64,000 nt of DNA, taken from positions 62,001 through 126,000 of the forward strand of contig DASTOM010000008.1 in the NCBI GenBank assembly GCA_035762545.1, in the 5' to 3' direction. The translations under genes were made by a program, and so were the position numbers. Of this stretch, positions 30,693 to 40,855 are shown one piece after another (within the stretch, counting starts at the first letter, position 1; each line of letters opens with the position of its first letter). The DNA is from JANQRA01 sp035762545 (GTDB taxonomy: Bacteria > Actinomycetota > Acidimicrobiia > Spongiisociales > ZC4RG35). A model generated the notes under the pieces. That model saw only the letters and a list, made by a program, of their open reading frames with translations. It did not search any database and was not told the origin of the DNA.

Positions 30693-31748
30693 TCAGATCT
30701 CTTCGAACAGATATCGGCGGAGGATGTCGATACGGCTGTCCCGCGTCTCCGGATCGAGGTACCAGAGCATGGCCGCGATGGTAGACAACAGTGGGTTCCC
30801 GTCCTGTGGGGTGAACGAGAATCCGACGACCTCGTTGCCGCTGCGAACCGCCAGGGTCTCGAGCGAGACCACGGCCTGACTCATGATGCGGCCGTAGTAC
30901 CCGTGGTCACGCCCAAAGCTGAACACCTGGTTCGCCGACTTCTTGTGCGTCGTGGCGACCCTGGTGTTGGCGTGGAGACGATCTCTGATCTCATCGAGGT
31001 CGATGTCACGGTCCAGGGTCAGCGAGAAATGCAACGAGTGCATGTACTGGGTGTTCAGCTTGACGGCCGACGAGTAGATGTTCAGGTCGTAACCCAGAGT
31101 GCTGAACAGGTCGTGGGCGTCCCGGGCGTGGTGTGTTCCGAACCGGCCGTCCTCGTGGCCTCCCACGACCGGGCTGGCGATGAACCCGCTGTCCTGGGAG
31201 ATGTCGTTGGCACGACGCATGCAGAGGAACCGCCCGTCGACGAGGTGGTTGGTCCCATCAGGATCCATCGCCAGCGACTTGATGAGCACCGCGATGTTGT
31301 GTGTGTTGCAGCTGACGATGTGGAGGAACTTGTCCACGTTCTGGATGAGTGCATCATCGTTGATGCCCCGGGCGTACATCTTCCCGAACCCGTACTCCGA
31401 CCCCTGCGCCATGAACCCGATCGGCCCGTTTGCGCTCTTGTAGTACTCGTCCTTCATCTCGTTGCCGACCGGGGTGCAGTCGATGACCACGGTGGCGCGC
31501 TCGATCGCCTCGGAGGCTTCGAACTTGGGGCTGTGCCCGAGCTCTTCGAAGGTGGACTTCCGGTTGGCGTCGACCACGAGATTGGCGCCGCGACGCACCA
31601 GATCCTCGACCTTGGCCTTCTCGTCGATCAGCGGGGTGCGTTTGTGGAAGGTGACTTCGTCGATGCCGAAGTGTTCTTTGTTGTCGGCGAGGAGGCCGAT
31701 AAGCGGTTCACCGATGGTGCCGGTTCCCACGACGTGGACGATCTTCAT
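30693..31748 (-). CDS. Type II (archaeal-type) glyceraldehyde-3-phosphate dehydrogenase
   Basis: A 351-residue dehydrogenase of the archaeal class. The Rossmann loop is VVGTGTIGEPLIGLL, and CTPVGNEMKDEYY follows. The catalytic cysteine is Cys147 in IVSCNTHNI, where archaeal enzymes usually have SCNTT. DLNIYSSAVKLNTQYMHSLHFSL and the C-terminal helices match the family. The order and motifs differ from bacterial type I GAPDH (SCTTN). It would convert glyceraldehyde-3-phosphate to 1,3-bisphosphoglycerate. The ribosome-binding site GGAGGA is part of a palindrome (31756-31767). Confidence 0.88.
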   Translation of the reverse strand: MKIVHVVGTGTIGEPLIGLLADNKEHFGIDEVTFHKRTPLIDEKAKVEDLVRRGANLVVDANRKSTFEELGHSPKFEASEAIERATVVIDCTPVGNEMKDEYYKSANGPIGFMAQGSEYGFGKMYARGINDDALIQNVDKFLHIVSCNTHNIAVLIKSLAMDPDGTNHLVDGRFLCMRRANDISQDSGFIASPVVGGHEDGRFGTHHARDAHDLFSTLGYDLNIYSSAVKLNTQYMHSLHFSLTLDRDIDLDEIRDRLHANTRVATTHKKSANQVFSFGRDHGYYGRIMSQAVVSLETLAVRSGNEVVGFSFTPQDGNPLLSTIAAMLWYLDPETRDSRIDILRRYLFEEI

Positions 31749-31874
31749 TGAGGATTCCTCCGGAGGAGATGCAGGACTCGTGTCCGGAAAGGCATGGTAC
31801 CCCGCCAGCCGGTCCTCAAACAGACCCCGATCGCGAAGATCGTCGATTCTTGGAGCCCACGGTCGAGGGGGCCC

Positions 31875-33152
31875 CTAGAACTGGTCCTCTTCGGTGGAGC
31901 CTTTGAGGGCCAGGGTCGAGGACTCTCCCCCGGAGACGGCCTGGCTGATCAGGTCGAAGTAGCCGGCGCCGACCTCACGCTGGTGCTTGGTGGCGGTGTA
32001 CCCGAGATCTTCCATCCCGAACTCCCGGTTCTGCAGTTCGACGTAGGCCGACATCCCGGTAACGGCGTAGCCACGGGCCAGTTCGAACATCGAGGCGTTC
32101 AGGGCGTGGAACCCGGCCAGGGTTATGAACTGGTACCGGTAGCCCATGGTTCCCAGCTCCTTCTGGAACCGTGCGATGGTCGCCTCGTCGAGGTGGGCGC
32201 TCCAATTGAACGATGGCGAGCAGTTGTAGGCCAGCATCTTCCCGGGGAACTCGGCGTGAATCGCCTCGGCGAACCGCCGGGCCTCGTCGATGTCCGGCTT
32301 GGCGGTCTCACACCAGATGAGGTCGCAGTACGGGGCATAGGCCAGGCCACGGGCGATCGCTGAGTCGAGACCACCCGTGACCTGGTGGAACCCCTCTGCG
32401 GTGCGTTCCCCATTGATGAACTCACGGTCCCGGGGATCGATGTCGGAGGTGAGCAGGGTCGCTCCGTTGGCGTCGGTCCGGGCGACGACGATCGTGGGGA
32501 CACCCATCACGTCGGCGGCCAGACGTGCCGCCTGGAGGGTGCGGATATGCTGGCTGGTGGGGACGAGGACCTTCCCACCCATGTGGCCGCACTTCTTCTC
32601 CGCGGCCAACTGGTCCTCGAAGTGGACCCCCGCCGCCCCGGCCTGGATGAAGCTCTTGGTCAGCTCGAAGACGTTCAGCGCTCCCCCGAACCCTGCCTCA
32701 CCATCGGCGATGATCGGGACGAACCACTCGATCTCGGTGTCCCCTTCGGACCATGCGATCTGGTCGGCGCGACGCAAGGCGTTGTTGATCCGCTTCACCA
32801 TCGCCGGAGCCGAATTGGCCGGGTACAGGGACTGGTCCGGGTACACCTCTCCGGAGAGGTTTCCGTCACCGGCGACCTGCCAGCCGGAGAGATAGATCGA
32901 TTTGAGCCCGGCCTTGACCATCTGCACGGCCTGGCCACCGCTGAGAGCGCCGAGGGCGTTGATGTAGTCCTCGTGCTCGAGGAGCTCCCACAACCTCTCG
33001 GCCATCCTGTAGGCGAGTGTGTACTGCTCCCGGATGCTCCCCCTCAGTCTGACGACGTCCTCGGCGGTGTAGTCGCGAACGATCCCCTCCCAGCGGGAAT
33101 TGTTCCTCCACTCGTCGGCGAGACGGGCTGCTTCGTGTTCGGCGTTGGTCAT
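31875..33152 (-). CDS. aceA: Isocitrate lyase
   Basis: A 425-residue glyoxylate-shunt enzyme that splits isocitrate to glyoxylate and succinate. The catalytic loop is KKCGHMGGK (Cys188 in this numbering), with the Mg site GFGGALNVFELTKSFI and substrate residues in YNCSPSFNW. ATG 33152, behind AGAGGA, is preferred over TTG 33167, which overlaps the aceB stop. Co-transcribed with aceB (11 bases apart) and controlled by the divergent RamB-like regulator. Confidence 0.97.
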   Translation of the reverse strand: MTNAEHEAARLADEWRNNSRWEGIVRDYTAEDVVRLRGSIREQYTLAYRMAERLWELLEHEDYINALGALSGGQAVQMVKAGLKSIYLSGWQVAGDGNLSGEVYPDQSLYPANSAPAMVKRINNALRRADQIAWSEGDTEIEWFVPIIADGEAGFGGALNVFELTKSFIQAGAAGVHFEDQLAAEKKCGHMGGKVLVPTSQHIRTLQAARLAADVMGVPTIVVARTDANGATLLTSDIDPRDREFINGERTAEGFHQVTGGLDSAIARGLAYAPYCDLIWCETAKPDIDEARRFAEAIHAEFPGKMLAYNCSPSFNWSAHLDEATIARFQKELGTMGYRYQFITLAGFHALNASMFELARGYAVTGMSAYVELQNREFGMEDLGYTATKHQREVGAGYFDLISQAVSGGESSTLALKGSTEEDQF

Positions 33153-33163
33153 CGTCGTCCTCT

Positions 33164-34711
<1,548 letters not shown>

Positions 34712-34737
34712 AAGACGTCAGTGTCTTGTTCATCTTC

Positions 34738-34767
34738 TTGAAAATCTCAGTCGACGTAGGGTAAGAT
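34738..34767 (+). promoter_or_regulatory. Predicted promoter of the RamB-like gene
   Basis: TTGAAA (34738-34743), an 18-base spacer and TAAGAT (34762-34767). The divergent aceB-RamB intergenic region also has the inverted repeat AAGAC-GTCAGT-GTCTT (34712-34727), a possible operator next to the aceB start. Confidence 0.5.
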
Positions 34768-34794
34768 TAGGAGATATTTCAATCAGGAGTAGGA

Positions 34795-36240
34795 ATGGCC
34801 GAACCTCAGACATTTGATCCTCTGGTTTTGGGGCGTCGGGTCCGTCACTACCGCAATGAGGCCGGACTGACCCTGGACCAACTCGGCGACCTCGTCGGCA
34901 AACCGGCCCCGTACCTCTCCCTCCTCGAGAACGGGAAGAAGGAGCCCAAGGTGAACCTCGTGCTCGACATCGCCCGCGCCCTCGGGGTGGAGGTGGCAGA
35001 ACTCCTCGAGCCCACACCACCGACGAGACGTGACTCACTCGAGATCTCCTTGATCCGGGCTCAGGAGAGCTCGCTCTTCGAATCCCTCGACGTACCCACC
35101 ATCAAGCCGTCGGCCAAGGTCGACAACCAGACGCTCGCTCACATCGTCGGTCTCCACGAGGCCATCCGGGAGCGGTCGAGTCTCGATGCCGCCGGTTCGG
35201 AGGACGTCCGCAAGGCCAACGGTGACGTGCATCGCTACCTCATGGAGCGCAACGGGTACCTGAAGGAGATCGAGGTCGCGGCCCGGGAGGCGCTCGACGC
35301 CTCGGGTTACACCGGCGAGGGGCCTTTCTCGTCGCGGAACTTGATCGATCTCACCGCAAGCACCGGATTCGAGCTCATGCCCATCGACGACATGCCTTCG
35401 TTCGCCCGGTCGATCATCGACACCGAGAACCACCGCATCTACATCGCCCAGCGCAACGAGCTGCGCACGAGACAGGCCCGCAAGGCTGTCCTCCAGACAG
35501 TCGCCGGATTCGTCCTCGACCACGAGCGGGAGCCGGACCTCGGGACGTTCCTGAGACAGCGGATGGAGACCGCCTACTTCGCCGCCGCGGTCCTGGCCCC
35601 TGAAGACTCCGTCGTGGCCCGTCTCATGGTGGCCAAGGAGAACCACGACATCGACGTCGAAGACGTCAAGGAACTGTTCTACGTCTCATACGAGATGGCG
35701 GCGTGGCGCACGGCCAATCTCCTCACCCGACACCTCGGCATCGACTCCCACCTGCTGGTCACCGACTCGATGGGCGTGGTGATCAAGGGGTACGCCAACG
35801 ACGGTGTGCCGGTGCCCCGTGACGAACACGGGGGTATCGAGACCCAAAGGCTGTGTCGCAAGTGGGGCACCCGGGCCACATTCGACTCTGCTGACCGCTT
35901 TGGCACCCACCACCAGTACACCGACATGCCGGGCGGCACTTACTTCTGCACCACCCATATCGAGGCCGGGCGGGAGCCGGCACACGCCATCACTCTGGGA
36001 GTGCGGTTCGAGGACGCTCGCTGGGTCCGAGGACGTGACACCGACAACCGCCAGACCTCGACGTGTCCCGATCCGACCTGCTGTCGGATGCCTTCGGAGG
36101 AACTCAACACGAGGTGGTCGGACAAAGTATTGGTCTCGGCCCGCTCCCAGGCCCGCATCCTCGGCCTCATGGCCCCCGACCCCTACCCCGAGCTCGACAT
36201 GCCCGAAGTCCTCAAGGTGGTGGCCGGGCACTCGCGTTGA
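34795..36240 (+). CDS. ramB: RamB-like XRE-family regulator of acetate/glyoxylate genes
   Basis: A 481-residue regulator. The N-terminal XRE helix-turn-helix is GRRVRHYRNEAGLTLDQLGDLVGKPAPYLSLLENGKKEPKVNLVLDIARALG. A central ImmA/IrrE-like part and a C-terminal short-chain fatty acid regulator domain follow, with the cysteine cluster CPDPTCCRMP at about residue 423. RamB in Corynebacterium and Mycobacterium controls aceA and aceB. The divergent position next to aceBA here supports the same role. Confidence 0.9.
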   Translation: MAEPQTFDPLVLGRRVRHYRNEAGLTLDQLGDLVGKPAPYLSLLENGKKEPKVNLVLDIARALGVEVAELLEPTPPTRRDSLEISLIRAQESSLFESLDVPTIKPSAKVDNQTLAHIVGLHEAIRERSSLDAAGSEDVRKANGDVHRYLMERNGYLKEIEVAAREALDASGYTGEGPFSSRNLIDLTASTGFELMPIDDMPSFARSIIDTENHRIYIAQRNELRTRQARKAVLQTVAGFVLDHEREPDLGTFLRQRMETAYFAAAVLAPEDSVVARLMVAKENHDIDVEDVKELFYVSYEMAAWRTANLLTRHLGIDSHLLVTDSMGVVIKGYANDGVPVPRDEHGGIETQRLCRKWGTRATFDSADRFGTHHQYTDMPGGTYFCTTHIEAGREPAHAITLGVRFEDARWVRGRDTDNRQTSTCPDPTCCRMPSEELNTRWSDKVLVSARSQARILGLMAPDPYPELDMPEVLKVVAGHSR

Positions 36241-36260
36241 CGAACCCTGGGTTCCCAGAG
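36241..36260. repeat. Partial copy of the 46-bp palindromic repeat
   Basis: CGAACCCTGGGTTCCCAGAG starts right after the ramB-like stop. It matches the second palindromic half of the repeat family in reverse orientation, while the CCCATATATGGG half is absent. Its length and divergence make it less certain than the four full copies. Confidence 0.45.
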
Positions 36261-36261
36261 T

Positions 36262-36684
36262 TCAGACGCTCTCGGCGGCCCGATCGATCATCTCGAAGAG
36301 GGCGCCGAGGTCGAGATCGTCGACGCTGTCGAAGCTGACACTGGCACTCCCCACTTTGGCCTTGCCCAACTTCTTCTCGTACTGACGGAGCAGGTACTCG
36401 CCCTCGTCCACTGCGTTGACGTACATGCTCAGGTAGTTCTTCTGCTCGGCGATCCCGAGCAAGAACCACTCGACGTTCTCGCCTGACTTGTTCTCGTAGT
36501 CCAGCACCCCGTAACCCACGATCTGCTGATCACTTCCACCCCAGAAGGTGCCTTCGTAGAGATGCCGTTCCGCGTTGGGCATCCGTTCTTGAATCGCGGC
36601 GTCGAGGAGGCGCATGTCGTCCCCTCGCTTGCCGTGGAGGCCGGCGAGAAACCCATCTACGTCGGTGTCGGTTCGCTTCATCAC
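36262..36684 (-). CDS. DUF1801 (YdhG-like) protein
   Basis: A 140-residue protein with the DUF1801 pattern DVDGFLAGLHGKRGDDMRLLDAAIQERMPNAERHLYEGTFWGG and a central QIVGYGVLDYENKSGENVEWFLLGIAEQKNYLSMYVN. The fold is related to frataxin-like YdhG, but the function is unsettled. ATG 36684 or the next codon, 36681, is the start. It is convergent with the ramB-like gene. Confidence 0.78.
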   Translation of the reverse strand: MMKRTDTDVDGFLAGLHGKRGDDMRLLDAAIQERMPNAERHLYEGTFWGGSDQQIVGYGVLDYENKSGENVEWFLLGIAEQKNYLSMYVNAVDEGEYLLRQYEKKLGKAKVGSASVSFDSVDDLDLGALFEMIDRAAESV

Positions 36685-36703
36685 GCTGAATCTACGCCAC
36701 GGT

Positions 36704-37399
36704 CTATGTCAGGGTCTGGCCGAATCCGACGATCCTCGCCGCGATGTAGCCGTAGACGATCAGAGCCGTGTTCGCCGTGGCGTGCACGGCGATGGCAGAC
36801 CAGAGGCTGCGGGTGCGGTTGTACAGCCCGATGACCACCAGCGAGAGAACCACTGCACCAACAGCCCGGATCAATCCCAGGTCTTCGAGGAAATGAAACA
36901 GCCCGAACACCAAGGCTGAGACACCCGCGGCCAGCCACACGGGGCCCGACCTGAGGATGCCTCGATACAGGATCGACCGGAACACCACCTCCTCGATCAC
37001 AGGCGCAAGCAGCACAGAACTGAGCAAGGCGGTGATCGGGATCTCGATGTACGGCTGAAAGACAACCCAATCGGGATACACCGGGTGCTCATAGCCCGAG
37101 GCCAACCGAAGTGCTGCCACCACCCCGGCCGTGAACAACGTCAGGGCAAGACCGAGGCCCACCGCCAACCATGCGTCTCGACGAGCCAACGGCTCACCGA
37201 AGATCGTCCGCCGGCTCAACCGACGCCTGATCGTCAGGTATCCCACCACGAGTCCGGCGGCGATGAGTTGATACCAAAAGCGGCTGCCCTGGATGAACAG
37301 ATGAGCGAACCCAGATGCAAACCAGAGAACGACCGCAACCACCCCGTCCCACCAACGGAACGGGAGTCCGAGGGACGTCGGTGCAGCAGTGTGAGTCAT
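36704..37399 (-). CDS. CPBP-family intramembrane metalloprotease
   Basis: A 231-residue, six- to seven-helix membrane protein. The CPBP (Abi) motifs are EEVVFRSILYRGI (EExxxR) and GLFHFLEDL (FxxxH type), followed by a final helix with histidine and asparagine (IAVHATANTALI). Relatives include prenyl-protein protease Rce1 and bacteriocin-immunity proteins. The substrate is unknown. Its start overlaps the S10 peptidase stop by four bases. Confidence 0.88.
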   Translation of the reverse strand: MTHTAAPTSLGLPFRWWDGVVAVVLWFASGFAHLFIQGSRFWYQLIAAGLVVGYLTIRRRLSRRTIFGEPLARRDAWLAVGLGLALTLFTAGVVAALRLASGYEHPVYPDWVVFQPYIEIPITALLSSVLLAPVIEEVVFRSILYRGILRSGPVWLAAGVSALVFGLFHFLEDLGLIRAVGAVVLSLVVIGLYNRTRSLWSAIAVHATANTALIVYGYIAARIVGFGQTLT

Positions 37400-38868
37400 A
37401 CGGTCTTGGCGATGAACTCCCTCAGGTCGGCCGCGAGCTGCTCGAGCGACGGTTTGTGGACATACATCATGTGGCCGGCCTCGTAGTAGGTCAGCTCCAC
37501 GTTCTCCCGGATCTCGGGATCGAGACCCATGTGCGAGAACGTGTACTCGGTGGCGAAGTGGGGAGTGGCCAGGTCGTAGTAGCCGTTGGCCACGAGCAGT
37601 CTGGTGCCGGTCGACCGTGAGAGCAGCTCACGCATCGCCTCCGAGGTGTCGACGTAGCGACCCTTGAAGTCTTCGTAGTCCCAGACCTTCCAGACATCCA
37701 TCGACAAGATGTTGTAGACATCGTCCGACTCGAACCCCACCTCGTCGCGCAAGAAGCTGTTGAGAGCTGAAGCCGCCACTCCCCTGGTGGCATCTCCGCT
37801 GGGGTCGGCCTCGAGACTCTCCGACGCACCCGGCCGGTCGATACCCACATACCTCGAGTCGAGACGACCCACCGTTCGCTTTTGGTCGGCGAGTAGCTCC
37901 TTGCAGAACCGCATGATGTGGATCCGGTTGTCGTACTTGTCGAGAAATGTCTCGCTGAGACCGGTGTAGGCCTGAAGCTTCTCCGAGATCGCGGCCCGCC
38001 TCTCGTCACTCAACCGGTCGCCCTGGGCCAGGGCCGACCAGTACTCCCCGAGGGCAAACTCCTCGACCTCGTCGAGGAACTCACGGAGGGGCATGTCCGA
38101 ATACGGCTCCGAGAGCCTGCCGTGATACTTCGCCGTGGCGGCGTAGGTCGGCAGATAGACGGCGAAGGGGAGGTCGTTCCCGGGGTGGACCAGCATGTTG
38201 GAGCCGATCGCCGAGGTCTGATAGTTCAGGATCATCGAGACGAAGACGATCCCGTTGAACTCGACGTTGTGCTTCTCGAACAGCTCGTTGGCGATCCCGG
38301 CGCCACGCAGCGTCCCATAGCTCTCACCCGAAAGAAACTTCGGTGACGCCCACCGGCCGTTGCGGTTGAGGTAGTGGACGATGAACTCGCTGAATGCCTC
38401 TATGTCCTTCTTGAAATGGAGGAACTTCTTCTCCTCGCCCTTCTTCTCGGTGCGGGAGAACCCTGTGCCCATAGCGTCGATGCAGACGACGTCGGTGACG
38501 TCGAGGATCGAGTACTCGTTGTCGACGAGCCGGCCCTGCATGCCGACCTTGAAACCGTTGTCGTCGAACTCCATCCGCTTCGGCCCGTAGACACCGAGGT
38601 TCAGCCAGACCGTGGACGAGCCGGGCCCGCCGTTGAAGCAGAACATGACCGGGCGTGTCGCCGGATCGGCGTCGTCCTTGGTGTAAGCCATGTAGAAGAA
38701 GGAGACCTTCTGGTCGTTCGACTCGAACACCTGGGTGGCAGCCGTCACCGTGTAGTCGAGCTTCTCCTTGCCGAACTTCCCGGTGAACTGCTTGGAGACC
38801 TTGCGGTCCTTGAACTTGGCGGTCTTCTCCGCCTTGGGCTTCTTCTTCGACTTCTTGTCTTTGGGCAT
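37396..38868 (-). CDS. Serine carboxypeptidase-like (S10 family) protein
   Basis: A 490-residue alpha/beta hydrolase of the S10 family. The oxyanion segment is NGGPGSSTVWLN, the nucleophile Ser is in SGESYGTLRG, the catalytic Asp is in NGYYDLATPHFATE, and the His is in YEAGHMMYVHKPS. The start is very lysine-rich (KDKKSKKKPKAEKTAKFKDRK) and no signal peptide is evident, which is unusual for a family that is often secreted. It sits between CPBP and the AhpD-like selenoprotein gene on the same strand. Confidence 0.9.
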   Translation of the reverse strand: MPKDKKSKKKPKAEKTAKFKDRKVSKQFTGKFGKEKLDYTVTAATQVFESNDQKVSFFYMAYTKDDADPATRPVMFCFNGGPGSSTVWLNLGVYGPKRMEFDDNGFKVGMQGRLVDNEYSILDVTDVVCIDAMGTGFSRTEKKGEEKKFLHFKKDIEAFSEFIVHYLNRNGRWASPKFLSGESYGTLRGAGIANELFEKHNVEFNGIVFVSMILNYQTSAIGSNMLVHPGNDLPFAVYLPTYAATAKYHGRLSEPYSDMPLREFLDEVEEFALGEYWSALAQGDRLSDERRAAISEKLQAYTGLSETFLDKYDNRIHIMRFCKELLADQKRTVGRLDSRYVGIDRPGASESLEADPSGDATRGVAASALNSFLRDEVGFESDDVYNILSMDVWKVWDYEDFKGRYVDTSEAMRELLSRSTGTRLLVANGYYDLATPHFATEYTFSHMGLDPEIRENVELTYYEAGHMMYVHKPSLEQLAADLREFIAKTV

Positions 38869-38894
38869 CGGGGGAGACTAAGCCCACCCGACCC

Positions 38895-39461
38895 CTAGAG
38901 GTCCTTGCGAGTCCCGTCGTCGTGGAGCCAGTCCTCCATCGGCACTCCGAGCCCATCGGCGATCCGGTTGATGTAGTTGAAGTAGGCGATGACCTGGGTC
39001 GCGCTGGAGATGCCCTGGTCGTCGAATCCCACCTCCCTCAATGCGGCAATGTCGGTCTCGTCGATCGCGGACGGGGTCATGGTGAGCTTCTCTGTGTACT
39101 CGCAGAGGGCCCCGTCGGCAGGCCCGAGACCGGCGGTGCGCCAATCGACAGCGATCCTGTCGGCAACGGTCTTGTCAGCGACCTCGGCACGGAGGTCGTG
39201 GAGATGCGCCGTGATTCAGTAGTGGCAGTCGTTCGCCTGGGAGGTGACCACCGCCATCATCTCCCGCTGCGCCCGGGTGAGCGGTGAAGGCCCGTACATG
39301 ATCGACTGGTAGATCCGCATCGAGTCCCGCATCACCTCGGGCAGCTGACTCTGAATCGACACGATGTTCCAGATCCGCCCGGCACGACGCATGGCGGCGT
39401 CGTACTCCCGTCGGGCGACCCCCGACGTCTCGTCATAGGAGAGGACGTGGACGTGAGGCAT
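38895..39461 (-). CDS. AhpD-like peroxidase-related selenoprotein (UGA-Sec at residue 82)
   Basis: The frame from ATG 39461 reaches TGA at 39218-39216 and continues in the same frame to TAG at 38895 without another stop, giving 188 residues. The TGA sits in NDCHY-UGA-ITAH, where AhpD/carboxymuconolactone-decarboxylase-like proteins have the redox motif CxxC. The part after the TGA (LCEYTEKLTMTPSAIDETDIAALREVGFDD, then VIAYFNYINRIADGLGV) is the normal second half of the family. With Sec at position 82 the motif is CxxU. A 7-bp hairpin starts 17 bases after the UGA. A Cys-to-stop pseudogene is the alternative. The ATG overlaps the E2 stop by one base. Confidence 0.8.
39179..39198 (-). promoter_or_regulatory. 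Candidate bacterial SECIS hairpin
   Basis: On the minus strand CGACCTC-CGTGCC-GAGGTCG is a perfect 7-bp stem with a 6-base loop. It begins 17 nt after the in-frame UGA, so the loop starts 24 nt after it. The loop has G at position 2. Both features fit known bacterial SECIS elements read by SelB. Confidence 0.7.
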
Positions 39462-40855
39462 CAGCCCGCCAGGAACAGCGCCGGCTCTTCGAGGTTCTCG
39501 ATCAGGAGCGCCATGAACCGGCGACCCACTGCACCATCGATCACGCGGTGGTCGTACGAAAGGGAGAGCGGCATGACCGGGGCGATGGCGAGATCGTCGT
39601 CGTACACCACCGGACGCAACTTGGCCGCACCGACCGAAAGGATGGCGACTGTGCCATACGGGACGATCGGCGTGCCGTGGCCCCCGCCCACCGCTCCGAT
39701 GTTGGAGACGGTGAAGGTTTGCCCGGTCAGCTCCGACGGTGAGAGCGTCCGCGCCTTCGCACCCTCTCCGAGACGACGCACCTCGGCGGCCAGATCCATG
39801 ACACTCCTCGAGGCCGCATCCTCGACGACCGCCACCAGCAGGCCGTCAGGGGTGTCGACGGCGATCCCGATGTTCCGGGAGATGTGCAGTACCAGGTCGT
39901 CCCCGTCGATCGACGAGTTGAACTCGGGGTATCGGTCGATGGCGGGTAGCAATGCCTTGATCACCAAGGCTTCTATGGGGATCTTCAGGTCGTGACGCTC
40001 ACCGAGGGCCCGTCGCACCTCCAGGAGACGGGTGGCATCCACCTCCTCGAACGTGGTCACATGCGGGATCTCCGCCCAACTCTTCGACATGTTCGCCGAG
40101 ATGGTCCGACGAAGACGTGACATCGGCCGCCGTTCGTCACCGGAGGGCGGCGGCGAGGCCACCTCGGGCTCCTGGTCCTCGTCGGCGATGCCATGACCGC
40201 CGCCGACGAACTGATGGCCGACCGCATGGGTCATCGTGTCCTCGACCGGTGCCGGTTCAGGATGCACTGATGCAGGTTCAGGCTCTGTCGGTGCGGCCTG
40301 CGGTGATGCCAGGGCGGCTTCGACATCCTGGCGGGTGATCCGACCACCGGGGCCGGATCCGGTGATCGTCGACAGGTCGACTCCGCTGTCCCGGGCCAGT
40401 TTGCGGATGACCGGGAGCGCTTGCACCGAAGCGGGCACAGAGGGGGTCGGGGCCTGCTGGGTGGGAAGGACTTCCGCCTCTTCGAGCAACGTGCCCACTA
40501 TCGGGGGCGGCTCGGAACGGTCCGGCCGTACGGGTTCCGGCTCCGGCTCCGGTTCGGGTTCCGGCTCCGGTTGGGGCTCCGGCTCGGGTTCGGGCTCCGG
40601 TTCCCCGGTCACCTCTCCGGGCTCGGCGATGGTGACCAGAACGGCTCCAACCTCGATCACCTCGCCCTCGGCGCCACCGTGGGACAGCACCACGCCGGCG
40701 TACGGGCTCGGGATCTCGACCACTGCCTTGTCGGTCTCGACCTCGACGATCGGCTGGTCGGCTTTGACCTCCTCGCCCTCGGCGACGAGCCAACGGACGA
40801 TCTCGGCCTCGGTGAGACCCTCACCGATGTCGGGCAGTCGGAACTCTCGGGCCAC
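39461..40855 (-). CDS. 2-oxoacid dehydrogenase E2 (dihydrolipoamide acyltransferase)
   Basis: A 464-residue acyltransferase core of a pyruvate or branched-chain 2-oxoacid dehydrogenase complex. It has one N-terminal lipoyl domain with the lipoyl lysine in VETDKAVVEIP, then a Glu-Pro repeat linker (about residues 86-110). The E1/E3-binding domain is VIRKLARDSGVDLSTITGSGPGGRI. The catalytic domain ends in YDHRVIDGAVGRRF (HxxxDG). It lies directly downstream of E1beta with no gap, in the order E1alpha-E1beta-E2. No E3 gene is seen. Confidence 0.96.
   Translation of the reverse strand: MAREFRLPDIGEGLTEAEIVRWLVAEGEEVKADQPIVEVETDKAVVEIPSPYAGVVLSHGGAEGEVIEVGAVLVTIAEPGEVTGEPEPEPEPEPQPEPEPEPEPEPEPVRPDRSEPPPIVGTLLEEAEVLPTQQAPTPSVPASVQALPVIRKLARDSGVDLSTITGSGPGGRITRQDVEAALASPQAAPTEPEPASVHPEPAPVEDTMTHAVGHQFVGGGHGIADEDQEPEVASPPPSGDERRPMSRLRRTISANMSKSWAEIPHVTTFEEVDATRLLEVRRALGERHDLKIPIEALVIKALLPAIDRYPEFNSSIDGDDLVLHISRNIGIAVDTPDGLLVAVVEDAASRSVMDLAAEVRRLGEGAKARTLSPSELTGQTFTVSNIGAVGGGHGTPIVPYGTVAILSVGAAKLRPVVYDDDLAIAPVMPLSLSYDHRVIDGAVGRRFMALLIENLEEPALFLAG

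Noticed and set aside
39080..39215. Reading the AhpD-like locus as two separate small genes (38895-39080 and 39216-39461)
   Set aside because: The two frames are identical in phase, join into one family domain, and the segment between them codes for conserved residues. One gene with a recoded UGA explains it better.
40540..40615. Low-complexity repeat suspected to be a tandem repeat element
   Set aside because: It encodes the Glu-Pro linker of the E2 protein, a normal feature of lipoyl-bearing subunits.
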